From an uncultured Sphingomonas sp. (GTDB lineage: Bacteria > Pseudomonadota > Alphaproteobacteria > Sphingomonadales > Sphingomonadaceae), in assembly GCF_913778135.1 (NCBI RefSeq), contig NZ_CAJYVU010000175.1, positions 1-64,000 of the forward strand: a stretch of DNA of 64,000 bases, read 5' to 3'. Numbering within the stretch: the first letter of the stretch is position 1; each line of letters opens with the position of its first letter. The translations under genes and the position numbers were made by a program. The notes beneath the pieces are model-generated. The model was given only the letters and a program-made list of their open reading frames with translations, was not told where the DNA came from and ran no database searches. This document shows, piece after piece, positions 26,059 to 34,687 of the stretch.

Positions 26059-27966
26059 TTACTCGCCGATCCGCAGTACTCCGATAGAGGCCGGATCACC
26101 GATATCGATCGGCACCAGTCCGAAATGCATCCGCCACGGCGCGGTCGGGTCGTTGCCGAACATCGTGTACCAATAGCGCCCCTGCTTGTCCCTGAACGCG
26201 GTGCCGTGCCCGCCGTGCGGCGCACCCATGCGGCGCTCGCTGTACGGACCTAGCAGCGAACGGGAGGTGCCGTACATCATATCGTACGTGCCGTGCGTGC
26301 GCAGCGGTCCGTTCCATTCGGCACCGGTCAGGAAATACACGCCGTCGACCTTGATCAGGCCATTGCCTTCGTATCCGACCGGATCACCTTTGCGGTCGAC
26401 CAGCTTGTGCACCGGTCTCTCAAAGCCGTCGCGCCGCGCGTTCAACTTGGCGATGCTGCCGCCGCCCCACAGGAAGTACAGCCCGTCGTCGTCCTCGAAG
26501 GGAAAACCGTCGATGCCGGTGACCAGATAGCTCTTGGTTACATTAACGTACGGCCCCGTCGCCTTGCCGCTGGTCGAGCGATACAGCCACGTCTTGCCGC
26601 CCACACCGCGCTCCATCACCGAGAAGGCGAGGTAATAGGTCTTGTCGTGCGCGACCCACTTGATCTCGGGCGCCCACAGTTCGGCGATGTTGCCGCCGAA
26701 GTCGTATCCCATCCCCTCCCAGCGCCAGATGAAGCCCACGTCGTCCCATTTCACGAGATCACGCGAGCGCCACAGCTTCACGCCGCCATCGGGCCGGTGA
26801 TAACCGTAACCGTCGAGCGTGCCGACCAGGTAATAATAGCCGTCGTCGCCCAGCGTGACCGATGGATCACGCATCGTCTCCGACGTGATCAGTGGCCTCC
26901 GCGCCGCAACCGCGCTGTCCTCGGTGATGACCGATCCCGCTTGCCGCAGCCGTCCATCGGGCGCGCGCTCCAGCGGCACCAGCCCGACCTGTTCGCAGAA
27001 CAACGCGAAACTATCGTCGCACTTGGGATTGTACACCGCCGTCAGCACGCCGCCCTCGCCGCGCAGCAGCGACCCGCGCCCCGCATGCGGCACTGCCAGT
27101 GCGCGTTTGGTGAATTGGCCATACGGGCTAGGTGCCTCGGCGACGAACAAGTCCTCGGTCGCGGTACGCAGCCGCCCAGTCACCTCGCTCGCCGCCAGCA
27201 CATAGCGGTCGCCGTCTCGGATCATCGTCGCGCCGCGCGTGCCGATGCGCGTACGCACCGGCCAATCCTTGCCCACCGGCGGCGTCTTCGCGAACAGCGC
27301 CTGATCGGGCTTGAGGTGTCGCGGCGCTTCCGCCAGCTTCTGCATGTCAGCGGCAAGCCGGGCGATCATGCCGCCGCCCCAGATCAGATAAGCCGCGCCA
27401 TCGATGTCGACGAACAGCGAGACATCGCTCGCATCCTCCACCAGGCACGGCGAGGCCGCGAAGGCACCACCGAGCGTCGCAGCGCTCCCCACCGCCACGC
27501 GCGCGCACCCGGTCTTGTCGGAGAAGGCCAAGTACAGCCGGTCGCCCGCCACCGCCACCGACGGCGCCAGATAACGCTCCGACACGTCGTCGGGTGCGAT
27601 CCCGTTGCCGCCGATCTTCGCCAGCCCGACACGCGTCCAGGCACGCGCGTCGGGAGAGGTCCATAGCTCAACGCCGTGGCGCGGCGGGTTGCGCAAGCTC
27701 GTACCGGTCAGGATCCAGCCGCCGCCGGGCAGCCGCGCCATCGACGCGTCGCCGATCGGCCGTTCGGCGAAGATCGCCGCGACCGGCTTCGCGCCCGCGT
27801 TTGGTTGGACGGTTGCATTTGCATCCATCGACGGATGATCGGCGAAGATGTCGTCGGCGACCGCCTTCTGCCGCCCGCCTTGCGCAGTTGCGGGCGCGAT
27901 CGAGGGCGCGGTTGCAACGGCGGCAATTGCGAAAGCCGATGCGAGGAAGATGCGACGGCTCGTCAT
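26059..27966 (-). CDS. Tat-exported tandem-propeller GH43-family hydrolase
   Basis: This is a 635-residue exported protein with a twin-arginine signal (TSRRIFLASAF). It appears to hold two five-bladed propellers. The N-terminal one (about 60-300) carries GWILTGTSL, YLAPSVAVAGDRLYLAFSD and DVSLFVDIDGAAYLIWGGG. The C-terminal one (about 330-630) has the catalytic set: RDPSVTLGDDGYYYLVG (base Asp), GIDGFPFEDDDG (modulating Asp) and GYEGNGLIKVDGVYFLTG (acid Glu). The ATG at 27966 overlaps the stop of the preceding gene (ATGA), fixing the start. It is the last gene of the sulfatase operon. The substrate is unknown. Confidence 0.82.
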   Translation of the reverse strand: MTSRRIFLASAFAIAAVATAPSIAPATAQGGRQKAVADDIFADHPSMDANATVQPNAGAKPVAAIFAERPIGDASMARLPGGGWILTGTSLRNPPRHGVELWTSPDARAWTRVGLAKIGGNGIAPDDVSERYLAPSVAVAGDRLYLAFSDKTGCARVAVGSAATLGGAFAASPCLVEDASDVSLFVDIDGAAYLIWGGGMIARLAADMQKLAEAPRHLKPDQALFAKTPPVGKDWPVRTRIGTRGATMIRDGDRYVLAASEVTGRLRTATEDLFVAEAPSPYGQFTKRALAVPHAGRGSLLRGEGGVLTAVYNPKCDDSFALFCEQVGLVPLERAPDGRLRQAGSVITEDSAVAARRPLITSETMRDPSVTLGDDGYYYLVGTLDGYGYHRPDGGVKLWRSRDLVKWDDVGFIWRWEGMGYDFGGNIAELWAPEIKWVAHDKTYYLAFSVMERGVGGKTWLYRSTSGKATGPYVNVTKSYLVTGIDGFPFEDDDGLYFLWGGGSIAKLNARRDGFERPVHKLVDRKGDPVGYEGNGLIKVDGVYFLTGAEWNGPLRTHGTYDMMYGTSRSLLGPYSERRMGAPHGGHGTAFRDKQGRYWYTMFGNDPTAPWRMHFGLVPIDIGDPASIGVLRIGE

Positions 27967-29120
27967 CGCTGCATCGCCCTGAAATCGTCGATCCACGCGT
28001 AGTTAAAGGCCGCGCTGCCGTCCGGATTCGGCTGCACCGTCCGCCCGGCATAGACGCTATTGATCAGCCACGGCGTCTTCTTCGGCCCCCACCCGTCCGA
28101 CATCGACGCACCCTGACGAAAGCCATAGGTCGCGACGGCCAGACGGCCGGTCGCGCGAAACATCGCCATTTGCCGCGCAAGGTAATGCTTGCGTGTCTCA
28201 AACCACGGGCTCATCCGCAGGAAGTCGTCCCACTTCGTTTTGGAGAAAGGCGTGGCGAGCGCTGCCTTCACGACCTGCCAGTTCTGCGTCGTGCGCGGCA
28301 GCTCATATCGATCGGCGAAGGCGGGCGCGACCGCCTGCGGCATCTGCGCCTGCCACCACCAGATCAGCGAGAATTCGGTGACTAGGAACGTCTGCTCGGG
28401 CCGCATCCGCGGCAGGATGTAATCGAGAAATGCCTTAGACGCCTCGATCCGGCTGACGTGCGGATGGATGTTGACGCCGTCCAGTTCCGGTGTCGCCTTC
28501 ACGAACGCCATCCACCGCTCGGTTGTCGCGTCGCGCCATGCCGGCTTCTCGAGCTGGTTGAGCGCGCCCATGTACAACCGCGTCCTGCACGTCGGCGCGC
28601 AATGCGTGGTGCGGTAATCGATCACACGCCGCGCGAGCCGCTCGTAGAAGCGGTTGAAGTTCGGGTTCCAGTCCTGCTGCCGGCTCTCGATGAACGGCTC
28701 GTTGCCGATCACCAGCACGTCGACCTTCCCCATCACCAGCGGCAGTACCGCGTCGGTACGCGCGACCTGTCGGCGGAACTCCACACCGTCGGCACTGGGA
28801 AACGGCACGCGATTGTACGGGTATTTAAGCGTCAGGATCGTCCGGTACCCGCGCCGGCCGAGATCGAGGATCGTCCTGACCGCGCCGTGGTCCGCCGCCG
28901 GGGCGCGATCGAGCTGCGGCATCGGCAGGAACAACCGCACCCATTTCGCGTCGGCCTTGTCGAGATCGCGCGTGTCCACGTCCTCGAAATGCTCGTTGTA
29001 ATTGGCGCCCAATGCTCCGGCTGCCTTCGCCGGGACCGCCTGCGCGACGCCCGAGCCGATCAGCACCGCGACGCTCAGCGCAGCAATCAAACAACGAAAG
29101 ACCGATCCCGCTTTCGTCAT
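27963..29120 (-). CDS. Secreted clan GH-A-like TIM-barrel protein, probable glycoside hydrolase
   Basis: This exported protein has about 385 residues and a signal peptide ending near AVPAK. It looks like a retaining GH-A barrel: VLVIGNEPFIES carries the candidate acid/base Glu (about 141) and TFLVTEFSLIW the nucleophile Glu (about 249). DAKWVRLFLPM and YRTILTLKYPYN are early strands, and GVNIHPHVS supplies strand-end His residues. I cannot place it in a numbered family. A GTG at 29135 overlaps the sulfatase stop (GTGA), and an ATG at 29120 follows GAAGG; either may be the start. It lies between a sulfatase and a GH43 gene in one operon. Confidence 0.72.
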   Translation of the reverse strand: MTKAGSVFRCLIAALSVAVLIGSGVAQAVPAKAAGALGANYNEHFEDVDTRDLDKADAKWVRLFLPMPQLDRAPAADHGAVRTILDLGRRGYRTILTLKYPYNRVPFPSADGVEFRRQVARTDAVLPLVMGKVDVLVIGNEPFIESRQQDWNPNFNRFYERLARRVIDYRTTHCAPTCRTRLYMGALNQLEKPAWRDATTERWMAFVKATPELDGVNIHPHVSRIEASKAFLDYILPRMRPEQTFLVTEFSLIWWWQAQMPQAVAPAFADRYELPRTTQNWQVVKAALATPFSKTKWDDFLRMSPWFETRKHYLARQMAMFRATGRLAVATYGFRQGASMSDGWGPKKTPWLINSVYAGRTVQPNPDGSAAFNYAWIDDFRAMQR

Positions 29121-29131
29121 CCTGCCTTCAC

Positions 29132-30733
29132 TCACGGCTTTGCCGGCACGCTGGGCCGCGTCGGTCGCGTGTTCGCCAGCTCGAGCGAGACGGGCCTGGG
29201 CTGCGCGTCGAGGTAGCGCTCGAGCCTTGCCTTCACCTGCGGCATGACCGCCACCATGTTTCGCGTCTCGCCCGGATCGCGCGTCAGATCGTAGAGCTCG
29301 TAATCGCGCGCGCCGCTGCCCTCCAGCGTCCAGCGCACCAGCCGGTAGTCGGCCGTGCGCACCGCCTGCCCGATCCGCCCCGGGCGGTTATAGGCGTGAT
29401 AGGCATAGGGTTTCACCACCCGCGCAGGGTTGCGCAGCGCGGGCGACAGATCGATGCCGTCGACCGGCTGCATCGTTTTCGGGTAGGCGAGCCCGGCAAG
29501 CTTCACCAGCGTCGGGTAGACATCGACCGTCTCGGCGATCTGGCGTGGCGCCTGCCCTGCCTTGCCGGTGCCGGGCCCGGCAATGATCAGCGGCTGGCGC
29601 ACCGCCTGCTCGAAATTGGTGTGCTTGGTCCAGATGCCGTGGTCGCCCAGGTGCCAACCGTGATCGCCCCACAGCACCACGATCGTGTTCTTCGCCAGGC
29701 CCTGCCGGTCGAGCGTGTCGAGCACCTTGCCGATCTGCGCGTCGACGTAGCTGACACCGGCGTAATAGCCGTGGATCAGCTTGCGCTTCAATTCGGGCGA
29801 ATAGTCCGCACCCGACTTCGACCCCTCTGGGACGGGTTTATAGGCGGCAATCTCCCCGCCCAATTTGCCGGCGAACGCAGGCGCGCCATCGGGTAGGCGT
29901 TCGAAGTCGGGCATCGGCAACTTGGCGGGGTCGTACATGTCCCAATAGCGCTTGGGTACCGAGAAGGGCAGGTGCGGCCGCGCGAAACCCACCGCCAGGA
30001 AGAACGGCGTGCCCGACGCCTTCAACTCCGCCAGCCGCTTCGACGCCCGCGCCGCGATACGCCCATCGGCATAAGCATCGTCGGGCACGTCCGGGCTCTC
30101 CCACGCCACCCCGCGGCCGAGCGAGCGGGCGTAGGTCCACACGTTGCCGGTAATCGGCACCTCGTTGAATAGCGCCTCTTCCTGCGTCGGCTGCCCGCCG
30201 GTGCTGGCGCGCTCAACATATTCGATCACATGGTCCTTGACCGGCGGACGCGACCAGCTCTGCGGGTCGTCGTGCGAACCGTGGCCGACGTGGAACACCT
30301 TGCCATAGCTCTCGGCAGTATAGCCTTGCTGCTTGAACAGCTGCGGCAGCGTGACTGCGTTCGGAATATAATCGCGCACGTCCATGCCGAATTCGTAGAT
30401 GCCGGTGGAGGTCGAGCGGCGGCTAGTCATCAGGTTGATCCGGCTCGGCGCACACACCGCCTGATTGGCATAGGCATGTTCGAAACGACTGCCGCGCGCT
30501 GCCAGCCGGTCGATGTTCGGGCTGATCGCGGTCCGGTCACCGAACGAACGCAGCGTCGGCTTCAGATCATCGATCATGATGAGCAGCACGTTAGGGCGCT
30601 GCGCCGCGGTTTCTTCCGGCGGTCGCGGTTTCGACCGGCGCGCGGACGCGACACTCGCCGGCGTGCCCGCCAGCATGACCGTCATCGCCAGCAATCCGGC
30701 GATCCGGCGGGGTGCTGCAAACCCTCGCATCAT
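29132..30733 (-). CDS. Cys-type sulfatase, iduronate-2-sulfatase-like (S1 family)
   Basis: This exported sulfate-ester hydrolase has 533 residues. LLIMIDDLKP supplies the Asp pair for calcium. QAVCAPSRINLMTSRR contains the CxPSR activation motif, with Cys 94 predicted to become formylglycine. VVLWGDHGWHLGDHGIWTKHT supplies late metal ligands, and GTP/ARP-rich strands precede them. Resemblance to iduronate-2-sulfatase (SPNIDRLAARGSRFEHAYA then CAPSR) suggests subfamily S1_7, which in marine bacteria also acts on algal galactans. The start ATG overlaps the stop of the upstream sulfatase (ATGA). It needs the formylglycine-generating enzyme encoded at 18917-19846. Confidence 0.92.
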   Translation of the reverse strand: MMRGFAAPRRIAGLLAMTVMLAGTPASVASARRSKPRPPEETAAQRPNVLLIMIDDLKPTLRSFGDRTAISPNIDRLAARGSRFEHAYANQAVCAPSRINLMTSRRSTSTGIYEFGMDVRDYIPNAVTLPQLFKQQGYTAESYGKVFHVGHGSHDDPQSWSRPPVKDHVIEYVERASTGGQPTQEEALFNEVPITGNVWTYARSLGRGVAWESPDVPDDAYADGRIAARASKRLAELKASGTPFFLAVGFARPHLPFSVPKRYWDMYDPAKLPMPDFERLPDGAPAFAGKLGGEIAAYKPVPEGSKSGADYSPELKRKLIHGYYAGVSYVDAQIGKVLDTLDRQGLAKNTIVVLWGDHGWHLGDHGIWTKHTNFEQAVRQPLIIAGPGTGKAGQAPRQIAETVDVYPTLVKLAGLAYPKTMQPVDGIDLSPALRNPARVVKPYAYHAYNRPGRIGQAVRTADYRLVRWTLEGSGARDYELYDLTRDPGETRNMVAVMPQVKARLERYLDAQPRPVSLELANTRPTRPSVPAKP

Positions 30734-32346
30734 GCTTCCCTCTTTCTCGATTGCCGCGTCAGGGGTGGACGGCTGCGCCCGTCGCGTTCGATCCGGTCGA
30801 GCTGCGCCGCCATCGCCCGCACACGCGCAGGCTGCTGCGCGGCCAGATCGTGGTGCTCTCCCGGGTCACGCGCGAGGTTGAACAATTGATCGTGCGGCTG
30901 CGTCCCGATCGGATTGCCGTGGAATGCGCTCGGCTGCGCGCCTCCGCGCACGAACTTCCAGTCGCCGACGCGCAGCGCGAGCACGCGCGCCCCGCTACCC
31001 GATACGCTTGCGCCGTTGGTCACCATCAGCTTGGTGTCCTCGACCACATGGTCGCGCCCGCGGTCGCTATGCCCGAACAAGGCCGGGCGCAGGTCGAAAC
31101 TGTCGACCGCCTGATCGTCGGGCAGCGGTTGTCCCACCATCGCGGCGAGTGAGGCGAGCAGGTCGACGTGGCTGACGATCGCGCGCGACACATGCCCGGC
31201 GCGCGCGCCGCCGGGCCAGTGGACGATCATCGGCACGCGCGTTCCGCCCTCGTAGATGCTGTACTTGCCGCTGCTGTACGGTCCCGAGATGCGGTGCGCG
31301 CCCGCCAGTTCGGCCGCGTGGTCGGCATAGCCGTCGAACAGGATCGGGCCGTTGTCGCTGCTGAAGATCACCAGTGTATCGTTGGCCAGGCCCTGCTGCT
31401 CCAGCTCGCGCATGAATGCGCCGACCGTCCAGTCGAGCTGGAGAATCGCGTCGCCGCGCGGCCCCATGCCCGATTTGCCAACGAAGCGCGGATGCGGGGC
31501 GCGCGGCACGTGCGGTTCGTTGACTGCATAATACAGGAAAAAGGGCTGCGATTTGCGCGCACGCACGAAATCGATCGCCTTTCCCAGCAACACGTCGGAC
31601 AAGGCCTCGTCGCTCCAGCGCGCCTTCTCGCCGCCGCTCATGTAACCGATCCGGCTTATACCGTTGACGATCGTGCCCGAATGCTCCGGGTCGGCACCGA
31701 ACTTCAACTGCTGCGGCTGCTCGGCCCCGGTGGGTTCGTCTCCAACCTTGCGCTTGTAGTCGACGCGAATCGGATCGTTCCTGTCGAGGTTCACGACCCG
31801 CCGGTTCTCGATCAGCACTGTCGGCACGCGGTCCAGCGTCGCGGGCATGTAGAAACCGTAGTCAAACCCGATGTCGAGCGGCCCTGGGCCGATCTCGCCA
31901 TTCCAGTCGACCGTGCCGTTGCCCAGCCCCAGATGCCATTTGCCGACGACACCGGTGGCATAGCCTGCGCGCTTCAGCATCGCGGGCAAGGTGAAGCGGC
32001 CGGGCTGGATGATCGCGGGCGCGTCGCCCGGCAGGATCTGCGTGCCCGATGCGCGCCAGGCATAATCCCCGGTCAAGAGCGCGTAACGAGACGGCGTGCA
32101 CGTCGCAGACGGCGAATGCGCGTTGGCGAAGCGCGTACCCCCCGCGGCGAGCCGATCGATGTTCGGTGTCGCGATCGTCCGGGCGCCGTAACAGCTGAGA
32201 TCGCCGTAACCCAGATCGTCGGCATAGATGACGATGATGTTGGGGCGAGCGCGACGCGAGCTACTTGCCTTCGCGTGGGCTACCGTAGAGCAGACCAGCG
32301 CAGTACCTGCGAGCAGTACCGTCCGGCGCGTGACTGCCTCGCTCAT
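30730..32346 (-). CDS. Cys-type sulfatase, arylsulfatase-like (S1 family), Tat-type signal
   Basis: This is an exported sulfatase of 538 residues. The signal peptide has a twin-arginine pattern (TRRTVLLAG). IIVIYADDLGYGDLSCYGA holds the metal-binding Asp pair, and ATCTPSRYALLTG is the activation motif with Cys at about 83. GKWHLGLGN and FSSDNGP carry further active-site His, Lys, Asp and Asn. The sequence is closer to arylsulfatase A/GalNAc-6-sulfatase types than to the downstream sulfatase, so the pair probably removes sulfate from different positions. ATG at 32346 follows AAGGAGGGG. It is the first gene of the four-gene operon of two sulfatases, a GH-A barrel and a tandem GH43. Confidence 0.92.
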   Translation of the reverse strand: MSEAVTRRTVLLAGTALVCSTVAHAKASSSRRARPNIIVIYADDLGYGDLSCYGARTIATPNIDRLAAGGTRFANAHSPSATCTPSRYALLTGDYAWRASGTQILPGDAPAIIQPGRFTLPAMLKRAGYATGVVGKWHLGLGNGTVDWNGEIGPGPLDIGFDYGFYMPATLDRVPTVLIENRRVVNLDRNDPIRVDYKRKVGDEPTGAEQPQQLKFGADPEHSGTIVNGISRIGYMSGGEKARWSDEALSDVLLGKAIDFVRARKSQPFFLYYAVNEPHVPRAPHPRFVGKSGMGPRGDAILQLDWTVGAFMRELEQQGLANDTLVIFSSDNGPILFDGYADHAAELAGAHRISGPYSSGKYSIYEGGTRVPMIVHWPGGARAGHVSRAIVSHVDLLASLAAMVGQPLPDDQAVDSFDLRPALFGHSDRGRDHVVEDTKLMVTNGASVSGSGARVLALRVGDWKFVRGGAQPSAFHGNPIGTQPHDQLFNLARDPGEHHDLAAQQPARVRAMAAQLDRIERDGRSRPPLTRQSRKREA

Positions 32347-32372
32347 CAATCCCCTCCTTTGTTGTGATATTT

Positions 32373-32378
32373 ATCATA
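32373..32378 (-). promoter_or_regulatory. TATGAT motif upstream of the sulfatase operon
   Basis: TATGATAAAT reads on the minus strand, 27 bases before the sulfatase ATG and about 10 bases before its ribosome-binding site. This close spacing would suit a -10 with a very short leader, or an operator at the promoter. Confidence 0.4.
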
Positions 32379-32600
32379 CAGGTGAATTGAAGGCGTACAA
32401 GCCGGTGGGTGAGTACAGAGAGGTAGCGCGTTTCCGCCTCTCGTCATTCCGAGGAGAGGGCGCTCCCACTTGGCAGCGGCGGTGGCTCGGCACTGGGCTG
32501 AACCCGTGCAACTCAGGCCACCGCACCATGAAAGACCCCGCCGGTCCATTGGCGTATCTCGGCAGATAGTTACCGCTGTGACTTGCAGGCGCGCGCCGGG

Positions 32601-32618
32601 GTGTTAAGCCGCTAACAC
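32601..32618. promoter_or_regulatory. Inverted repeat GTGTTA-N6-TAACAC before the S9 peptidase
   Basis: A perfect 6-bp inverted repeat with a 6-base spacer lies about 30 bases before the ATG at 32648. It could be a regulator site; there is no T run, so it is not a terminator. Confidence 0.25.
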
Positions 32619-32647
32619 GCTTTCCTCGCGTTGCTTGCGGAGTTCCG

Positions 32648-34549
32648 ATGCGCCTGATCCCCCTCGCCGCCCTCCTGCTCGCGACCGCTGCTCCGGCGCT
32701 CGCGCAGACGATCCATCAATATGGCGCGCTCGCAATCGCGCCGGCCGGAGACCGGGTCGCGGCGGTGGAGAATGGCGCGGCGCGCGGCGTCATCACGCTG
32801 CGCAGCGCCGCCGACGGCCGCATCCTCAGAACGATCGATCCGTGCGCGACCTGCACATACTCGGGACTGACCTTCGCGCCCAACGGCGACCTCATCTTCC
32901 TCGCGCGCGATGCGAAGGCGGGCAATGTGCGCCTGATGGACGCGGACGCGAAGACCACGCGCACCATCGCAACCGTAGCGGGTATCGCGCAGACACCCCG
33001 CGTGTCGCCCGACGGAAAGCGCGTCGCGCTGCTCGTCACGCTGGGTGCGGCCAAGGAGTCGGGGGCGACGCAGGCGGGCGTTCGCATGGTCGGCGAAATC
33101 GGCGAGAAGAACGACGAACAGCGCCTGGCCGTGTTCGACCTGTCGCGCGAGGCCGCGACGGTGACCCCGCTGTCGCCCGCGGGCCGCTACATCTACGAAT
33201 ATGACTGGACGCCCGATGGGCGCAGCTTCGTCGCGACCACCGCGCTCGGCAACGGCGACAACAATTGGTGGGTCGCCAGCCTCGATGCAATCGACGCGAC
33301 CACCGGCGCGGTGCGGTCGATCGCGAAGCCCGCGATGCAGCTCAACCAGCCGCGCGTCTCGCCCGATGGGCGCACGGTCGCGTTCATCGGCGGGTTGATG
33401 AGCGATTTCGGCTCGATCGGCGGCGACGTGTTCACGGTGCCGCTGACGGGGGGCACGCCGCGCAACATCACCGAGGGTGCCAAGTCGACCGTGACGACGA
33501 TCGACTGGACGACGGGTGGCTTGCGCGCAGTGACGCTGGCGGGCGACCAGCTGCAGTTCGGCACGCTGACCCCCGGTCAGGCGGTCAAGCCCGCCTTCTC
33601 CAGGCCGGCGAGTTCGGCCGCGGGTGACGGTCGCGCGGTCTTCTCTGCCGACGGGCGTGTCGCAGCGGCCGTGGTGCAGGATTACGAGCATGCGCCGGCG
33701 ATCTACGCCGGGCCGCTGGCGAGCGTGCGGCAGGTCACGCACGACAATGACGCGCTGACCGCGCCCGGCACCGCGCGCAGCGTGTCGTGGAAGAATGAGG
33801 GCTTCGACGTTCAGGGCTGGCTTCTCGCGCCCAAGACGGCCGCGGCGGCGGGCAAGGCGCCGATGATCACGATGGTCCACGGTGGGCCCTCGGCCGCGAA
33901 CATGCCGGGCTATCTCGCGCCGACGACGATGAACGCCGCACTGCTGAATGCGGGCTATTACGTGTTCCTGCCCAATCCGCGCGGCAGCTACGGCCAGGGC
34001 GAGGCGTTCACGGCCGCCAACAAGCGCGACTTCGGCGGCGGGGACCTGCGCGACATTCTGGCGGGCATCGACGCGGTCGAGCGGGTCGCACCGGTCGACA
34101 ACAACCGGCTCGGGCTCGGCGGGTGCAGCTATGGCGGGTTCATGGCGATGTGGGCGAACACGCAGACCAACCGGTTCAAGGCGATCGTCGCGGGTGCGGG
34201 ACTGTCGAACTGGGTCAGCTATTACGGCACCAACGGCATCGACCAGTGGATGCTGCCGTTCTTCGGCAAGTCGATGTACGACGACATGAAGGCGTACGAG
34301 GACGTGTCGGCGATCTACCAAGCGAAGAAGGCAAAGACGCCGACCTTCATCTACGTCGGCGAACGCGACATCGAGGTGCCGCCGACCCAGTCGATCGAAT
34401 GGTGGCACGCGCTGAAGAACCAGAACGTGCCGGTCAGCCTGGTGATCTATCCCGATGCGGGCCACTGCGTCAGCGGCGCGGAACAGTCGAAGGACGTGCG
34501 CGCGCGCTCGATCGCGTGGTTCGACCGCTACGTAAAGGCGGCGCGCTGA
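32648..34549 (+). CDS. S9-family (prolyl oligopeptidase-type) secreted peptidase
   Basis: This exported serine peptidase has 633 residues, with a signal peptide ending near PALAQ. An N-terminal beta-propeller (about 25-390) contains repeated ISPDG-like strands such as RVSPDGKRVALLV and RVSPDGRTVAFIG. The alpha/beta-hydrolase domain follows with GLGGCSYGGFMAMW (nucleophile Ser 494), YVGERDIEVPP (Asp) and YPDAGHCVSG (His). It is probably a periplasmic dipeptidyl or acylaminoacyl peptidase involved in peptide scavenging. ATG at 32648 follows GCGGAG. It is transcribed away from the glycan locus and shows no sign of belonging to it. Confidence 0.92.
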   Translation: MRLIPLAALLLATAAPALAQTIHQYGALAIAPAGDRVAAVENGAARGVITLRSAADGRILRTIDPCATCTYSGLTFAPNGDLIFLARDAKAGNVRLMDADAKTTRTIATVAGIAQTPRVSPDGKRVALLVTLGAAKESGATQAGVRMVGEIGEKNDEQRLAVFDLSREAATVTPLSPAGRYIYEYDWTPDGRSFVATTALGNGDNNWWVASLDAIDATTGAVRSIAKPAMQLNQPRVSPDGRTVAFIGGLMSDFGSIGGDVFTVPLTGGTPRNITEGAKSTVTTIDWTTGGLRAVTLAGDQLQFGTLTPGQAVKPAFSRPASSAAGDGRAVFSADGRVAAAVVQDYEHAPAIYAGPLASVRQVTHDNDALTAPGTARSVSWKNEGFDVQGWLLAPKTAAAAGKAPMITMVHGGPSAANMPGYLAPTTMNAALLNAGYYVFLPNPRGSYGQGEAFTAANKRDFGGGDLRDILAGIDAVERVAPVDNNRLGLGGCSYGGFMAMWANTQTNRFKAIVAGAGLSNWVSYYGTNGIDQWMLPFFGKSMYDDMKAYEDVSAIYQAKKAKTPTFIYVGERDIEVPPTQSIEWWHALKNQNVPVSLVIYPDAGHCVSGAEQSKDVRARSIAWFDRYVKAAR

Positions 34550-34687
34550 TCGCCATTGCGAGCGCTAACTCGTCGGACGAGGCTCTTGCGGTTGGCTTTT
34601 CCTTGACTTTGCGCGGCTAATCATCAAGCGGGCAGGCTCAGGAAGAACGGTTGCGAGCACCGCGCCGGGCACCAATCGGACAATTGC

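Larger units (their letters stand above)
32347..32647 (+). other. Intergenic region between the sulfatase operon and the S9 peptidase gene
   Basis: No gene is supported here. The left end holds an AT-rich patch with TATGAT 27 bases before the sulfatase start. The right end holds the inverted repeat GTGTTA-N6-TAACAC (32601-32618), about 30 bases before the peptidase ATG. Nothing was recognised in the middle. Confidence 0.6.

Noticed and set aside
26293-27666. 457-residue plus-strand open frame opposite the tandem GH43 gene
   Set aside because: Shadow of a gene with clear catalytic motifs on the other strand.
32612-34465. 617-residue minus-strand open frame opposite the S9 peptidase
   Set aside because: Arg/His/Asp-rich shadow; the plus-strand frame carries the full catalytic triad.
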